A stretch of 64,000 nucleotides of DNA from Actinoplanes oblitus (GCF_030252345.1 NZ_CP126980.1:6463501-6527500), one strand, 5' to 3'. Positions 28,201 through 36,448 are shown, counted from the stretch's first letter. Notes: generated from the letters alone by a model not told the origin. Translations and numbers: made by a program.

Positions 28201-29118
28201 CTCGCCGGACATGAAGACCAGGATGTCGCCGTCGGTGGGCAGCTCGTCGACGGCCGCCGCGATGCCCTCGATCTGGTCGATCGGCTCCTCGCGGACCTCA
28301 TCATCGTCCTCGTCGATCAGGGTGGTGGTGACCAGCGGGCGGTAGCGGACCTCGACCGGGTACGTCCGGCCGGACACCTCGATCACCGGGGCCGGTTTGC
28401 CCTCGGCGTCCGCGAAGTGCTCGGCGAACCGCTGCGTCTCGATGGTCGCCGAGGTGATCACGATCTTGAGGTCGGGCCGTTTCGGCAGCAGGTCGCGCAG
28501 GTAGCCGAGGATGAAGTCGATGTTGAGGCTGCGCTCGTGCGCCTCGTCGATGATCAGCGTGTCGTATCGCCGGAGCATCCGGTCGGTCTGGATCTCGGCC
28601 AGCAGGATACCGTCGGTCATCACCTTGACCAGGGTGTCCTCGCCGACCTGGTCGGTGAACCGCACCTTGTAACCGACCGTCGAGCCGAGCGGCCGGTCCA
28701 GCTCCTCGGCGATCCGCTCGGCCACCGTCCGGGCGGCGATCCGCCGCGGCTGGGTGTGGCCGATCTGCCCGCGCACGCCGCGACCCAGCTCCAGGCAGAT
28801 CTTCGGCAGCTGGGTGGTCTTGCCCGAGCCGGTCTCGCCGGCGACCACGACGACCTGGTGGTCGCGGATCGCCGCGGCGATGTCGTCCTTGCGGGCGCTG
28901 ACCGGCAGCGCCTCGGGATAGCTGATCGGCGGGACCGCGCCGAGCCGCGTCTCGAGTCTGAGCCGGGCCCTCTCGACCTCGGCGGCGATCTCGGCGAGGG
29001 CGGCGGACCGGGCGTCGTCGTCGCGGATCCGACGCGTTCCGTCGAGGCGGCGCCGCAGCCGGTGTTCGTCACGGGGAAGGAGCTCGGAGATCCGGCTGCG
29101 TAGTTCAGAAATCGACAT
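25207..29118 (-). CDS. hrpA: ATP-dependent RNA helicase HrpA
   Basis: A 1303-residue DEAH-box helicase, full length for HrpA (about 1300). Walker A GETGSGKTT lies at 94-102, DEAH at 191-194, SATIETQRF shortly after, and motif VI in QRKGRCGRTSDGICVRLYS. Helicase-associated (HA2), OB-fold and the long HrpA-specific C-terminal domain follow. It is an RNA-remodelling enzyme that in other bacteria helps rescue stalled or collided ribosomes. The ATG at 29118 puts SISELRSRI at the N-terminus as in the family; further upstream in-frame codons are ignored. Ribosome-binding site weak. Confidence 0.96.
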   Translation of the reverse strand: MSISELRSRISELLPRDEHRLRRRLDGTRRIRDDDARSAALAEIAAEVERARLRLETRLGAVPPISYPEALPVSARKDDIAAAIRDHQVVVVAGETGSGKTTQLPKICLELGRGVRGQIGHTQPRRIAARTVAERIAEELDRPLGSTVGYKVRFTDQVGEDTLVKVMTDGILLAEIQTDRMLRRYDTLIIDEAHERSLNIDFILGYLRDLLPKRPDLKIVITSATIETQRFAEHFADAEGKPAPVIEVSGRTYPVEVRYRPLVTTTLIDEDDDEVREEPIDQIEGIAAAVDELPTDGDILVFMSGEREIRDTADALTRKDLRNTEVVPLYGRLSAAEQHKVFERHTGRRIVLATNVAETSLTVPGIRYVIDPGTARISRYSHRLKVQRLPIEPVSQASANQRKGRCGRTSDGICVRLYSEEDFEGRPEFTEPEILRTNLASVILQMTNLGLGDLAKFPFIDPPDRRNITDGIKLLEELGALDKGDLTPLGRQLAQLPVDPRLARMVIEADRQECVAEVMVIAAALSIQDPRERPADKKQQADEKHARFVDKESDFFTYLNLWRYLREKQRELSGNQFRRLCRSEFLNYLRVREWQDIYTQLRQVARTLKLSLTEDWEAGVAPQPVHTALLAGLLSHIGLKDTDKREYLGARGAKFAIFPGSVLFKRQPRWVMSAELVETSRLWARVNARIEPEWAEKLAPHLVKRSYSEPHWDRQLGAVMAFEKVTLYGLPIVPRRRVGYSKVDPEVSRELFIRHALVEGDWETHHKFFEANRRLLRQIAEIENRARRRDIAVDDEVVFSLYDAKIPAEVVSSRHFDGWWKKARRENPDLLTFTREELVNAGRDTVDPNAFPDAWLAGGVKLPLRYEFDPGKHADGVTVRLPLDLINKVDAEDFGWSVPGFRKDVVIALIRALPKAMRTSFVPVPDWAEAVLDRIPARRGPLPDAVGNELRRLTGTIVPRDAWRPDQVPDHLRMNFRIVNESGEVVAEGRDLEVLRRELAPKVRATISRAAGDLERTGITTNDFGALPHRVEQVRGGYRVNVWPALVDEGASVGVKVFETEAEQRIAMRAGTRRLLLLTLPPAARFLQGRLDNRAKLELSRANPYRSIADLLDDCAGAAVDKLVADAGGPVWSSVEFASLRDTVREDLVDAVANVVTQVQAVLATAYEVDQRVRQVKDPMLLPALTDIRQQLKGLVYPGFVTETGWRQLHHMPRYLRGISYRLDRLGGSAGRDRQLITAIQEIEAEYRELKAEAAPGGPAAEGLREIRWMIEELRINLFAQTLGTAYPVSDKRIFKAMDALPL

Positions 29119-29192
29119 GGCGGGCCAAGGATAGGCGCAACCGGCGCGAAACGCCTGGTGATTAACGCCGCCCTGGCGGCCGGCCACCGGTC

Positions 29193-29547
29193 TCAGCTAC
29201 CCGGGCTCTTCTGCGGGTTCGCGGCCAGCCACTGGTCGATGGTGTCGTTCCGGATCGCGGCGAACATCGCCGGGGCCTTCCGCGCGTCCAGCCGCACCGC
29301 GGTGCCGGCCGGCGTGCGCAGGCCGGCCGACGAGTACGGCACCGTCGCGTAGGTGATGTTCGGTTGTACATCCGGCCGAAGTCGCCACCGGGCACCTCGT
29401 AGCGCTGGCGCATGAACGGTCAGCTTGCGTACCGTGGTCGCGGTCAGCTTGGCCCCGCCGAAGCTCGGCGAACGGCGACCGGGCCTGGTTTCCCGTGCAC
29501 ACGTGCAGAATGCCGCCCAACCGGTCGGAGCCCCCCGTCAAGATCAT
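29193..29547 (-). pseudogene. chimeric remnant: LMW-PTP N-terminus joined to shredded LCP gene
   Basis: Reading the minus strand from ATG 29547, a short stretch ILHVCTGNQARSPFAE carries the CxxxxxRS loop of low-molecular-weight protein tyrosine phosphatases and then breaks off. What follows matches pieces of the neighbouring LCP gene in shifting frames: LTATTVRKLTV, then MRQRYEVPGGDFGRMYN, then a longer tail ITYATVPYSSAGLRTPAG through MFAAIRNDTIDQWLAANP to a TGA at 29193. The corresponding intact LCP parts are near 30140-30190, 29925-29970 and 29575-29760. So this is a decayed partial duplicate with internal deletions and frameshifts, fused to a phosphatase fragment. Confidence 0.82.
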
Positions 29548-29571
29548 CGCGCTCCGGCGCGATAGCGCAGG

Positions 29572-30639
29572 TCACTCGCCCTCGTCGTCGACAGTGCCGT
29601 CCGGATGCGCGGCCAGCCACTGGTCGATGGTGTCGTTCCGGACCGCGGCGAACATCTCCGCCGCCGCCCTCGTGTCCAGCTGCACCGCGCTGCCGGCCGC
29701 CGTCCTCAGGTCCGCCCGGGTGTACGGCACCGTCGCGAACGTGATGTCCGCCGGCCGGATGTCGCGCACCGCCAGGACCAGGTCCCGCAGGTTCAGGCTC
29801 TGGTCGACGGTCAGCGAGTCGGCGGCGATGCCGAGCAACTCGTCCAGCCGCAGCGGCTTGAACAGCAGCTTGTTCGCGGCCACCTTGGCGATCACCGCCT
29901 TGACCACCAGCTGCTGGTTGCGGATCCGGCCGAAGTCGCCGCCGGGCACGTTGTAGCGCTGGCGCATGAACTCCTCGGCGATCGCCCCGTCCATGTCGTG
30001 GCAGCCCCGCTTCCACTCCCGGTCGCTGAAGGTGCTCTTCACGTCGTACGGCACGCAGACGTTCACCCCGTCCACCGCGTCGACCAGGTCGTGGATGCTG
30101 GCGAAGTTCGCGATCATGGCGCCGTCCAGCGGTACGCCGGTCAGCTCGCGTACCGTGGTGGCGGTCAGCGCCGCCCCGCCGAACGCGTACGCCGCATTGA
30201 TCTTGTTCTTGCCGCCCTTCCAACTGCCACCGGCCGGCACCTCGACGTAGCTGTCCCGCGGGATCGAGATGATCGTGGCACGGCTGCGGTCCCTGGCGAT
30301 GTGCACCAGCATGATGGTGTCCGACCGCTCGCCGATCGGGCTGCTCCCGCCGGGCTCGGTGGCCCGCGAGTCGGAGCCGAGCAGCAGCAGGTTCAGCGCG
30401 CCCGACTCCCAGTTCTGCTTGCTCCGCGCGGCCTCACCGGCCGGCGCCGAGGGCAGCAGCGCGGCCCGGTCCACCTGATTCTCGTAGTGGCTGACCAGCA
30501 CGTAACCACCGGCGGTCAGGCCGCCGATCAGGAACACCAGCAGCACCGAGAGCACGATCAGGGCCTTCTGCCAGCCCGCCCGCCGGCCGAACCACCCGCG
30601 CCGTTTCGCGGTCCCGGTCTCCTGAAGATCTGCATTCAC
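29572..30639 (-). CDS. LytR-CpsA-Psr (LCP) family ligase
   Basis: 355 residues from GTG 30639 (GTGAGG upstream): short cytoplasmic N-terminus, one membrane helix (about 27-49), then an extracellular LCP domain. Family motifs include LLLLGSDSR, RSDTIMLVHIARDRSRATI, SIPRDSYVEVP, KINAAYAFGG and the arginine-rich RQRYNVPGGDFGRIRNQQ. LCP enzymes attach wall polymers (teichoic acids, arabinogalactan-like glycans) to peptidoglycan using polyprenyl-phosphate donors. An ATG at 30738 in the same frame is possible but has no clear ribosome-binding site. A decayed copy lies just downstream. Confidence 0.93.
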   Translation of the reverse strand: MNADLQETGTAKRRGWFGRRAGWQKALIVLSVLLVFLIGGLTAGGYVLVSHYENQVDRAALLPSAPAGEAARSKQNWESGALNLLLLGSDSRATEPGGSSPIGERSDTIMLVHIARDRSRATIISIPRDSYVEVPAGGSWKGGKNKINAAYAFGGAALTATTVRELTGVPLDGAMIANFASIHDLVDAVDGVNVCVPYDVKSTFSDREWKRGCHDMDGAIAEEFMRQRYNVPGGDFGRIRNQQLVVKAVIAKVAANKLLFKPLRLDELLGIAADSLTVDQSLNLRDLVLAVRDIRPADITFATVPYTRADLRTAAGSAVQLDTRAAAEMFAAVRNDTIDQWLAAHPDGTVDDEGE

Positions 30640-30755
30640 GCGCCTCACTGTGCGGATGCCGTGCCCACCGGTCAAGGTGGAGAGACCCGTTTCTCCGGAG
30701 CACCCTGGCTCGATATCCCGGATGACGGGATCGGACAACCGAATCGAGGCCGAGG

Positions 30756-31130
30756 GTGATCGTTGTCGCTGAGGACCACGAGGACATCCGCTACGTGCTC
30801 AAACGCTCGCTGGAGCGGGCCGGTCACCGGGTCGTGGTGACGGCTGACGGAGCGGCCGCGCTGGCCGCGATCCGGGAGCACCGGCCGGACCTGGTGGTGA
30901 CCGATGTCGACATGCCGCGGATGACCGGTCTGGACCTGTGCCGGGCGATCCGCGCCGACGACGACCTGCGGCACATCCCGGTGGTGGTGGCCAGCGGGTC
31001 GCTGATGCCCGGCGACGCCCAGGCCAGCGACGCGGGCGCGTCAGCGACGCTGCTGAAGCCGTTCGTCCCGGCCCAGCTGCTGGCCCTGGTCGCCACCCTG
31101 CTCCCGCAGACCACCCCGGACAACGGCTGA
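30756..31130 (+). CDS. single-domain response regulator (CheY-like)
   Basis: A 124-residue receiver domain without an output domain. The acidic pocket (AEDHED), phospho-acceptor aspartate in LVVTDVDMP, switch residue region VVVASGS and conserved lysine in LLKPF are all present. GTG start at 30756. Its kinase partner is not in the window; it is divergent from the LCP gene and convergent with an orphan CHASE protein. Confidence 0.93.
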   Translation: MIVVAEDHEDIRYVLKRSLERAGHRVVVTADGAAALAAIREHRPDLVVTDVDMPRMTGLDLCRAIRADDDLRHIPVVVASGSLMPGDAQASDAGASATLLKPFVPAQLLALVATLLPQTTPDNG

Positions 31131-31175
31131 CCGCAGGATCAGGACCGATTTCCGGTACGCCGGGAGCGGCCCCGG

Positions 31176-32477
31176 TCAATCCTGACGCTGATGATCCGGC
31201 ACCGGGGCTCGCAGCCGCGCCGCCGCGGGGTCGTGCGCGGACGGCGCGGACGACGGCAGCGCCGACAGTCCGGGCAGCCGGCTGTCCAGGATGGCCGCCC
31301 GTTCCGCGAGCGCCCGATCCAGGGCGGCGCGCACCTTGGCGTCGTCCTCTTCCGCCGGTTCCTTCGGGATGTGCTTCATCTCCGCCTCCTCGGTAGTGTC
31401 CGGCGGGCGGGTGCCGGCGAACCGTGTCCCCCCGCCGTCGTCGTTCTCCGCCTCGATCTCGCCGCCGGGCCGCTCCACGATCCGGGCCCGGGCGCGGCCG
31501 ATGGCCGGGTGGACCAGCCAGGCGAGCGCCGCGGTGAGGACCAGGCCGCCGGCCAGCACGACGCCCGGCAGGTGGCCGCCCGCGCCGGGCAGCCGGGCCG
31601 AGTCGGCGCGCAGGACGAGCAGCCACGTGTGGTCCGCGACCGGGACCGGTAGTTCCCGGCTCAGGTCCGGGTCGCCGCCCGCCCGCACCTCGGCGACCGT
31701 GGCCCGGCCGCCGTCGCCGTCGACGGCCACCAGGCTGCCGCCGACCGGGCCCTGGCCGGCCGCGGTGAGCACGACGCTCAAAAAGTCGCCGCCGCGCAGG
31801 CCGAGCACCACCCAGCCACGGAAGACCGGATCGTTGGCCCGGGTCCAGATCGGTGCGGCGAAGAGGAACGACTGCTGCCCCCGCCCGACCGGCGGGTCCC
31901 GGTCGGGCAGCGGCAGGTAGGCGCCGGAGACGGTGCCGCGCATCGTCTGCCGGGCGGTCGCCAGGGCGGCCGCGGGCGGGGCCACCGCGGCCAGGTCGGC
32001 GCCGGCCACGCCCCATCCGGCCGCCTCCTCGGTCAGCTCCCGGCTGAAGATCGGGAAGTAGTGCTCGTCGCGCCCGCCCGCCGGCCGCAGGGTCAGTCCC
32101 TCCGCCCCCCGCGAGCGCCAGTACGCCTCGGCGGCCGGCACCCCGGCGGTGCGCACCGGCACCACGTAGGCGACGGTCACCGCCCCGGGCAGCCCGGCGG
32201 CCTCCAGCGGCGCGCTCGCCCGGTCGAAGTCGTCCCAGCTCGGGTCGTCGCCGGCGGCCAGTCCGGCGGCGACCGTGTCGAGCAGGGTGCGGTAGTGGCC
32301 GGTCTCGGCGCGCACCGCGGCGACCGCCATCCGGGCGCGCTGGTCCATCACCCGGCGGCTGTTCTCCCGCTGGGCGGCGCGCAGCCCGGCCACCGTCAGC
32401 AACGTGACCAGCAGGCCAGCGAGCACGACCGCGGCGGCCAGCGCCGGGCGGGTGTAGCGGCTCCGTCCCTCCACCAT
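31176..32477 (-). CDS. orphan CHASE-domain membrane protein
   Basis: 433 residues: an N-terminal membrane helix (about 12-34), an extracytoplasmic CHASE domain (about 60-290; VTVAYVVPV, AYWRSRGAEGLTL, YFPIFSRE and GVAGADLAAV..PPAAALATARQTM), a second helix (about 305-330) and a roughly 100-residue charged cytoplasmic tail with no kinase, GGDEF or cyclase domain. CHASE domains sense small ligands for attached enzymes; here the output is missing. It may act through the facing response regulator gene via another protein. The ATG at 32477 has only a weak ribosome-binding site. Confidence 0.8.
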   Translation of the reverse strand: MVEGRSRYTRPALAAAVVLAGLLVTLLTVAGLRAAQRENSRRVMDQRARMAVAAVRAETGHYRTLLDTVAAGLAAGDDPSWDDFDRASAPLEAAGLPGAVTVAYVVPVRTAGVPAAEAYWRSRGAEGLTLRPAGGRDEHYFPIFSRELTEEAAGWGVAGADLAAVAPPAAALATARQTMRGTVSGAYLPLPDRDPPVGRGQQSFLFAAPIWTRANDPVFRGWVVLGLRGGDFLSVVLTAAGQGPVGGSLVAVDGDGGRATVAEVRAGGDPDLSRELPVPVADHTWLLVLRADSARLPGAGGHLPGVVLAGGLVLTAALAWLVHPAIGRARARIVERPGGEIEAENDDGGGTRFAGTRPPDTTEEAEMKHIPKEPAEEDDAKVRAALDRALAERAAILDSRLPGLSALPSSAPSAHDPAAARLRAPVPDHQRQD

Positions 32478-32545
32478 AAGGAGCGTAAGCCGCAAAACGC
32501 CCCCGCCGACCGGACTTCGGTCAACGGGGGCGCCGGCACCGCGAA

Positions 32546-33685
32546 TTACTTCCAGGTGTCGTACTGGTAGAGGTTGTAGGCCGCCATGATGCCGGTGACC
32601 TTGGTGTAGTAGTTGGGGTCGGTGGCGTAACCGGCCTTCCACACCTGCCAGATGAAGTTGTTGGCGTCCCTGCTGTAGGCGAACGCCGGCGTGTACCGCT
32701 GGTTGACCTTCAGGAAGTACCCGTGGTCGCGGAACGAGTGCGCCATGGTGGCGTAGGTCCGGAAGGCGTCGGCGGTGGCGAAGCACTTGCCGGCCTTGTC
32801 GCACTCGGTGGTCTGGTAGACGTGGCAGCCGCTGGCGATGGTGCCGAACTTGCCGTTCTGGCACTTGATCCCGAAGTAGTTCCGGTCCACCGAGGCGAGG
32901 CCGCTGCGGCCCCAGCCGGACTCCAGGACGGCCTGGGCGATGGTCACCGACGGCGGGACGCCGTACTGCCGCCAGCCCTGCTGGGCGCCGGTCACCGCGG
33001 CCGCGATGAACTGCGCCTGGGTCATCGACGGGTTGGCCGGCGTGGTCGACGACGCGGGCGCGCAGGCGGCGAGCGAGGCCGCCACCACGTAGGCGTGCGA
33101 GAGGTAGTGCCCGTCGGTGGTCCGGTCCCACTGACCGGTGGTGCGCACGGTGCCCCGGACGGTCGAGCCGGGTACCGCGCAGACCAGCTGCACGGTGGCG
33201 CCGTTGGCGACCTTGCGTACCGCGGCACCCTGGGTGTTCGGCGCGGTCCGGATGTTCACCGGCCCGTCCGCGGTCTTCACCTTCGCCGTGACGTACGCCG
33301 CGGCCCGGCTCTGCGCCGGCTTCGCCTTGACCCTCTCGGCGGCCGGCGTCCCGCCGCACGACGGGATCCTCGCGGTCGTCTTGACGTACGAGTGCGACAC
33401 ATAGTATCCGCTGGTCAACCGGTCCCAGACGGCGGTGGTACGCAGCTTGCCGCGCACGCTCTGCCCGGTCAGCTGGCAGGCCACCACGATCTTCTGGCCG
33501 TCGTGCAGGGTGCCCTTGACGGTGGCCGCCAGCGACGGCTTCGCCCGCACCTTGAGCTGGCTGTTCACATCGACGATGGCGGCGGTGCCGGCCGCGCTGG
33601 CAGCCGTCGGCGCCAATCCCAGCCCGGCCCCGGCGGCAAGCACCAGCGCGGCGCCGGTGAGCAGTCGTCGGGAGCTGTGCCTCAT
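32546..33685 (-). CDS. secreted SH3-GH73 peptidoglycan glucosaminidase
   Basis: 379 residues: signal peptide (about 1-31, ending SAASAAG-like), two bacterial SH3-type repeats (about 35-108 and 130-207; both end YYVSHSYV or HYLSHAYV with paired cysteines), a short Thr/Pro linker and a C-terminal GH73 domain (about 222-379) with the catalytic glutamate in IAQAVLESGWGRSGLA. It cleaves glycan strands of the cell wall. GAGGGGA precedes the ATG. No c-di-AMP riboswitch could be recognised upstream. Confidence 0.93.
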   Translation of the reverse strand: MRHSSRRLLTGAALVLAAGAGLGLAPTAASAAGTAAIVDVNSQLKVRAKPSLAATVKGTLHDGQKIVVACQLTGQSVRGKLRTTAVWDRLTSGYYVSHSYVKTTARIPSCGGTPAAERVKAKPAQSRAAAYVTAKVKTADGPVNIRTAPNTQGAAVRKVANGATVQLVCAVPGSTVRGTVRTTGQWDRTTDGHYLSHAYVVAASLAACAPASSTTPANPSMTQAQFIAAAVTGAQQGWRQYGVPPSVTIAQAVLESGWGRSGLASVDRNYFGIKCQNGKFGTIASGCHVYQTTECDKAGKCFATADAFRTYATMAHSFRDHGYFLKVNQRYTPAFAYSRDANNFIWQVWKAGYATDPNYYTKVTGIMAAYNLYQYDTWK

Positions 33686-33838
33686 GAAAACGTCCCCTCG
33701 TTCCGGTTGGCTCCGTACGAAGATCCGTTGCGGCCGTTGCCCCGGCAGTGCGCATTCGGGTGCGGCTGAGTTGCTTGGAAAGGGCGGAGACTGGGAAAGG
33801 GCGTGACCACACTTCGGCGTCGACTTTCAGGAGAGGCG

Positions 33839-34744
33839 ATGACGGCGGTCGCACCGCACCGGTCACGTAGCGAGACCCTCCCGGCCACGGGTCGCTGGCA
33901 CGCGATATCGCCGCTGCTGGTGGCGGTCCTCGCGGCGGCCGGGGCGTACCTGGTCCACCTGGTCTTCATCCGCACCGGGCTGGGTCAGACGGTGGACACC
34001 GCGGCGATGCGCGGCGGCGACGTGCGGCACGAGCAGGTGACCCAGGTGCTCAGCCGTACCCTGCAGGCCACCCAGCTCGCCGCCCTCGCGATCGTCTGCC
34101 TGGTCGCGGTCGGGGTCGGCGTCCTGCGCCGGCGCTTCGACCTGTCGATCGGCGCGGCCCTGCTGGTGGTCGTCGCGAACGTCGCGGTCCAGCAGCTCAA
34201 GGCCCACCTGGACCGGCCGGAGCTGGACGGCGTCGCGATGCCGAACTCGTTCCCCAGCGGGCACACCGCGGCCGCCGCGTCGGTCGCCTTCGTGCTGATC
34301 CTGGTCTTCCCGCGGGCGCTGCGCGGCGCGCTGGGCCTGCTCGGCGCGGCCTACGTCGCGGTGGTCGCGGTGGCCACCGTGTGGGCCGAGTGGCACCGTC
34401 CCAGCGACACCGTGGCCGCCCTGCTGATCGTGCTGGCCTGCGGCGCGCTGATCACCTGGGTGATCCGGCTGCGCCGGTCCGGCGGCGAGCGCCCGTCGAT
34501 CACCCCGGCCCGGGTGGCCACCCTGCCGCTCGCCCTGGTCGGCGCGATCGCCACCGCCGCCTGCCTGTTCGGCCTGGCCACCGTCGCCGTGTCCGAGCGG
34601 GTCCTGCCGGACCTGGTGTCCGGCCGCTTCGCGTTCCTCACCGGGGTGGCGGGCATCCTGTCCGCCGTCGCCGGAACGTTCTATTTCTGGGTCCGGCTCA
34701 CCGCCGGTGATCCGCTGGCACCCGCTCAGGGAGGCACGAAATGA
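33839..34744 (+). CDS. PAP2-family membrane phosphatase
   Basis: 301 residues with about six to seven membrane helices. The PAP2 signature is present: KAHLDRPE-like first motif, NSFPSGHTAAAAS second motif and EWHRPSDTVAA third motif. Such enzymes dephosphorylate undecaprenyl pyrophosphate or phosphatidate. ATG 33839 is chosen for its GGAGAGG site; a GTG at 33803 in frame is weaker. Its stop overlaps the next gene by ATGA, so the two are co-translated. Confidence 0.93.
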   Translation: MTAVAPHRSRSETLPATGRWHAISPLLVAVLAAAGAYLVHLVFIRTGLGQTVDTAAMRGGDVRHEQVTQVLSRTLQATQLAALAIVCLVAVGVGVLRRRFDLSIGAALLVVVANVAVQQLKAHLDRPELDGVAMPNSFPSGHTAAAASVAFVLILVFPRALRGALGLLGAAYVAVVAVATVWAEWHRPSDTVAALLIVLACGALITWVIRLRRSGGERPSITPARVATLPLALVGAIATAACLFGLATVAVSERVLPDLVSGRFAFLTGVAGILSAVAGTFYFWVRLTAGDPLAPAQGGTK

Positions 34745-35433
34745 CCACGCCCGGCGACTCCACGAACCACACCCCGGCCACCAGTCCTCCGGCTTTTCCC
34801 GCCTCGCCGGCGAACCTCACGCCGGCACCGGCGACCTCGCCGGTCACCGGTACTCCCCCGGAACCGCCCGCCGACGACCCCGCCGCGGCCACGCCGCAGA
34901 CCGCCGGTCACGTCCCGCCCGGCCCGGCCGGCGTCCCGCAACTGCCCGCGCAGACCCTCGGCCGGCCCACCGGCTCCACCGCGGGCGTCGTGGTCGGCAG
35001 CTACGCCGAGTACGCGCTGGCCCAGAAGGCCGTCGACTACCTCTCCGACAACAAGTTCCCGGTCGAGCGGACCTCGATCATCGGCACCGACCTGCGTCTC
35101 GTCGAGAACGTGCTGGGCCGGCTCACCACCGCCCGCGCGGCCGCCGCCGGCGCGGCCAGCGGCGCCTGGTTCGGCCTGTTCATCGGCGTCCTGTTCGGCC
35201 TGTTCAGCGACTCGAACTGGTTCGCGGTCATCCTGACCACGGTGCTCATCGGCGCGGTCTGGGGCGCGATCTTCGGCGCCATCGCGCACGCGGCCACCGG
35301 CGGCCGCCGCGACTTCACGTCCCGCAGCTCGCTGCAGGCGGCCCAGTACGCCGTCCTGGCCGACGCCGAGGTCGCCGACGAGGCGAAGGCGCTGCTGGTC
35401 CGCCTCAACTGGCAGGCCAGCGGCGCCCAATGA
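34741..35433 (+). CDS. YflT/GSP17M-like general stress protein with glycine-zipper helices
   Basis: 230 residues: a disordered Pro/Thr/Ala-rich N-terminus (1-75), then a general-stress-protein-17M-like domain (VVVGSYAEYALAQKAVDYLS, ERTSIIGTDLRLVE), two hydrophobic glycine-rich helices (AAAGAASGAWFGLFIGVLFG and AVWGAIFGAIAHA) and a C-terminal part (YAVLADAEVADEAKALLV). The family is commonly in the general stress regulon. It overlaps the PAP2 stop and lies tail-to-tail with the sigma factor gene, with a palindromic terminator between. Confidence 0.88.
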   Translation: MTTPGDSTNHTPATSPPAFPASPANLTPAPATSPVTGTPPEPPADDPAAATPQTAGHVPPGPAGVPQLPAQTLGRPTGSTAGVVVGSYAEYALAQKAVDYLSDNKFPVERTSIIGTDLRLVENVLGRLTTARAAAAGAASGAWFGLFIGVLFGLFSDSNWFAVILTTVLIGAVWGAIFGAIAHAATGGRRDFTSRSSLQAAQYAVLADAEVADEAKALLVRLNWQASGAQ

Positions 35434-35464
35434 CTCCGGCCACCCGGGCGCGGCTCCGACGACC

Positions 35465-35490
35465 CGGGCCGCGCTGATCAGCGCGGCCCG
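35465..35490. terminator. bidirectional terminator between stress protein and sigma factor
   Basis: CGGGCCGCGCT (35465-35475), GATC, AGCGCGGCCCG (35480-35490): an 11-bp perfect palindrome between two convergent genes. No U-tract, as is common in high-GC genomes. Confidence 0.75.
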
Positions 35491-35563
35491 AGTGGTCAAG
35501 CTCTGGAGTCAGATCCGGCTCGTCACGTCGCGCCGGCTGACGAACCCCGGCGCCGGACGCTGG

Positions 35564-36367
35564 TCACAGGTCGTTGGCGAGCTGGGTGCGGAGCTTGCCG
35601 AGGGCCTTGGTGAGCAGCCGCGAGACGTGCATCTGGGAGATGCCGACCTGGTCGGCGATCTGCGACTGAGTGAGGTTGCCATAGAAGCGCAGGGTCAGGA
35701 TCCGCTGCTCGCGCTCGTCGAGCGAGGCGAGCGCCGGCCCGAGCGCCACCCGGGTCTCGGCCAGCTCGTACTCGTGGTCCTCGCCGCCGAGGGTGTCGCC
35801 GAGCTCGGTGGTGCCGTCCGCGCTGATCGGCGTGGACAGCGACGTCGCGTTGTAGGCCCGCGCGCCCTCCAGCCCCTCGAGCACGTCCTCCTCGCTGATG
35901 CCGAGGTGCACGGCGATGTCCGGCACCGTCGGCGAGCGACCCAGCTTGTGGGTCAGCGTGCTGTTCGCCTCGGTGATCGCCAGGCGCAGCTCCTGGAGAC
36001 GGCGGGGCACCCGGACCGACCACGTACGGTCCCGGAAGTGCCGTTTGATCTCCCCGATGATCGTCGGGATCGCATAACCCGCGAAGTCGACGCCGCGCTC
36101 CGGATCGAACTTGTCGACCGCCTTGATCAGGCCGACCGTCGCGGTCTGCACCAGGTCGTCGGTGGGCTCGCCACGCCCCGAGTACCGGTGGGCCAGGTGC
36201 CGGGCCAGGGGCAGCCACGCCTCGATCGCCCGGTCGCGCAGCCGGGCCCGATCCCGCCCGGCCCGGGTTGCCGACATCGCGTCCAACAGCTCGGTGGCGG
36301 TGGCCTCGGGTGCGGCCTGCGCCGACTCGTCAGGAATCTCTGTTGCTTGAACCTCGATCGTTGCCAT
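35564..36367 (-). CDS. SigB/SigF/SigG-type RNA polymerase sigma factor
   Basis: 267 residues. Region 2 (DDLVQTATVGLIKAVDKFDP, FAGYAIPTIIGEIKRHFRD), region 3 (RLQELRLAITEA..HKLGRSPTVPDIA) and region 4 (LRFYGNLTQSQIADQVGIS, then MHVSRLLTKAL) are complete and match the general-stress group. The ATG at 36367 follows GGAGGACCAC; an ATG four codons upstream lies inside that site. Such factors are held by RsbW-type anti-sigma kinases; none is adjacent, but the STAS-ATPase fusion at 70-807 and the SpoIIE phosphatase at 20135-21862 are candidate partners. Confidence 0.95.
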   Translation of the reverse strand: MATIEVQATEIPDESAQAAPEATATELLDAMSATRAGRDRARLRDRAIEAWLPLARHLAHRYSGRGEPTDDLVQTATVGLIKAVDKFDPERGVDFAGYAIPTIIGEIKRHFRDRTWSVRVPRRLQELRLAITEANSTLTHKLGRSPTVPDIAVHLGISEEDVLEGLEGARAYNATSLSTPISADGTTELGDTLGGEDHEYELAETRVALGPALASLDEREQRILTLRFYGNLTQSQIADQVGISQMHVSRLLTKALGKLRTQLANDL

Positions 36368-36429
36368 GTGGTCCTCCATCAGCGGGCAGAGAGCCGTGCC
36401 CGCACGCGGCGACCGTTCTGAGGAGCAAC

Positions 36430-36448
36430 GCTAGCCGAGAAGGCTAGC
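36430..36448. promoter_or_regulatory. inverted repeat in the sigma-factor upstream region
   Basis: GCTAGCC (36430-36436), GAGAA, GGCTAGC (36442-36448): a 7-bp perfect dyad 63 bp upstream of the sigma factor start, with another CTAG half-site at 36455. It could be an operator or leader hairpin. Confidence 0.4.

Noticed and set aside
33686..33838. c-di-AMP (ydaO) riboswitch before the glucosaminidase
   Set aside because: Such riboswitches often precede actinobacterial wall hydrolases, but I could not match the conserved boxes in this leader.
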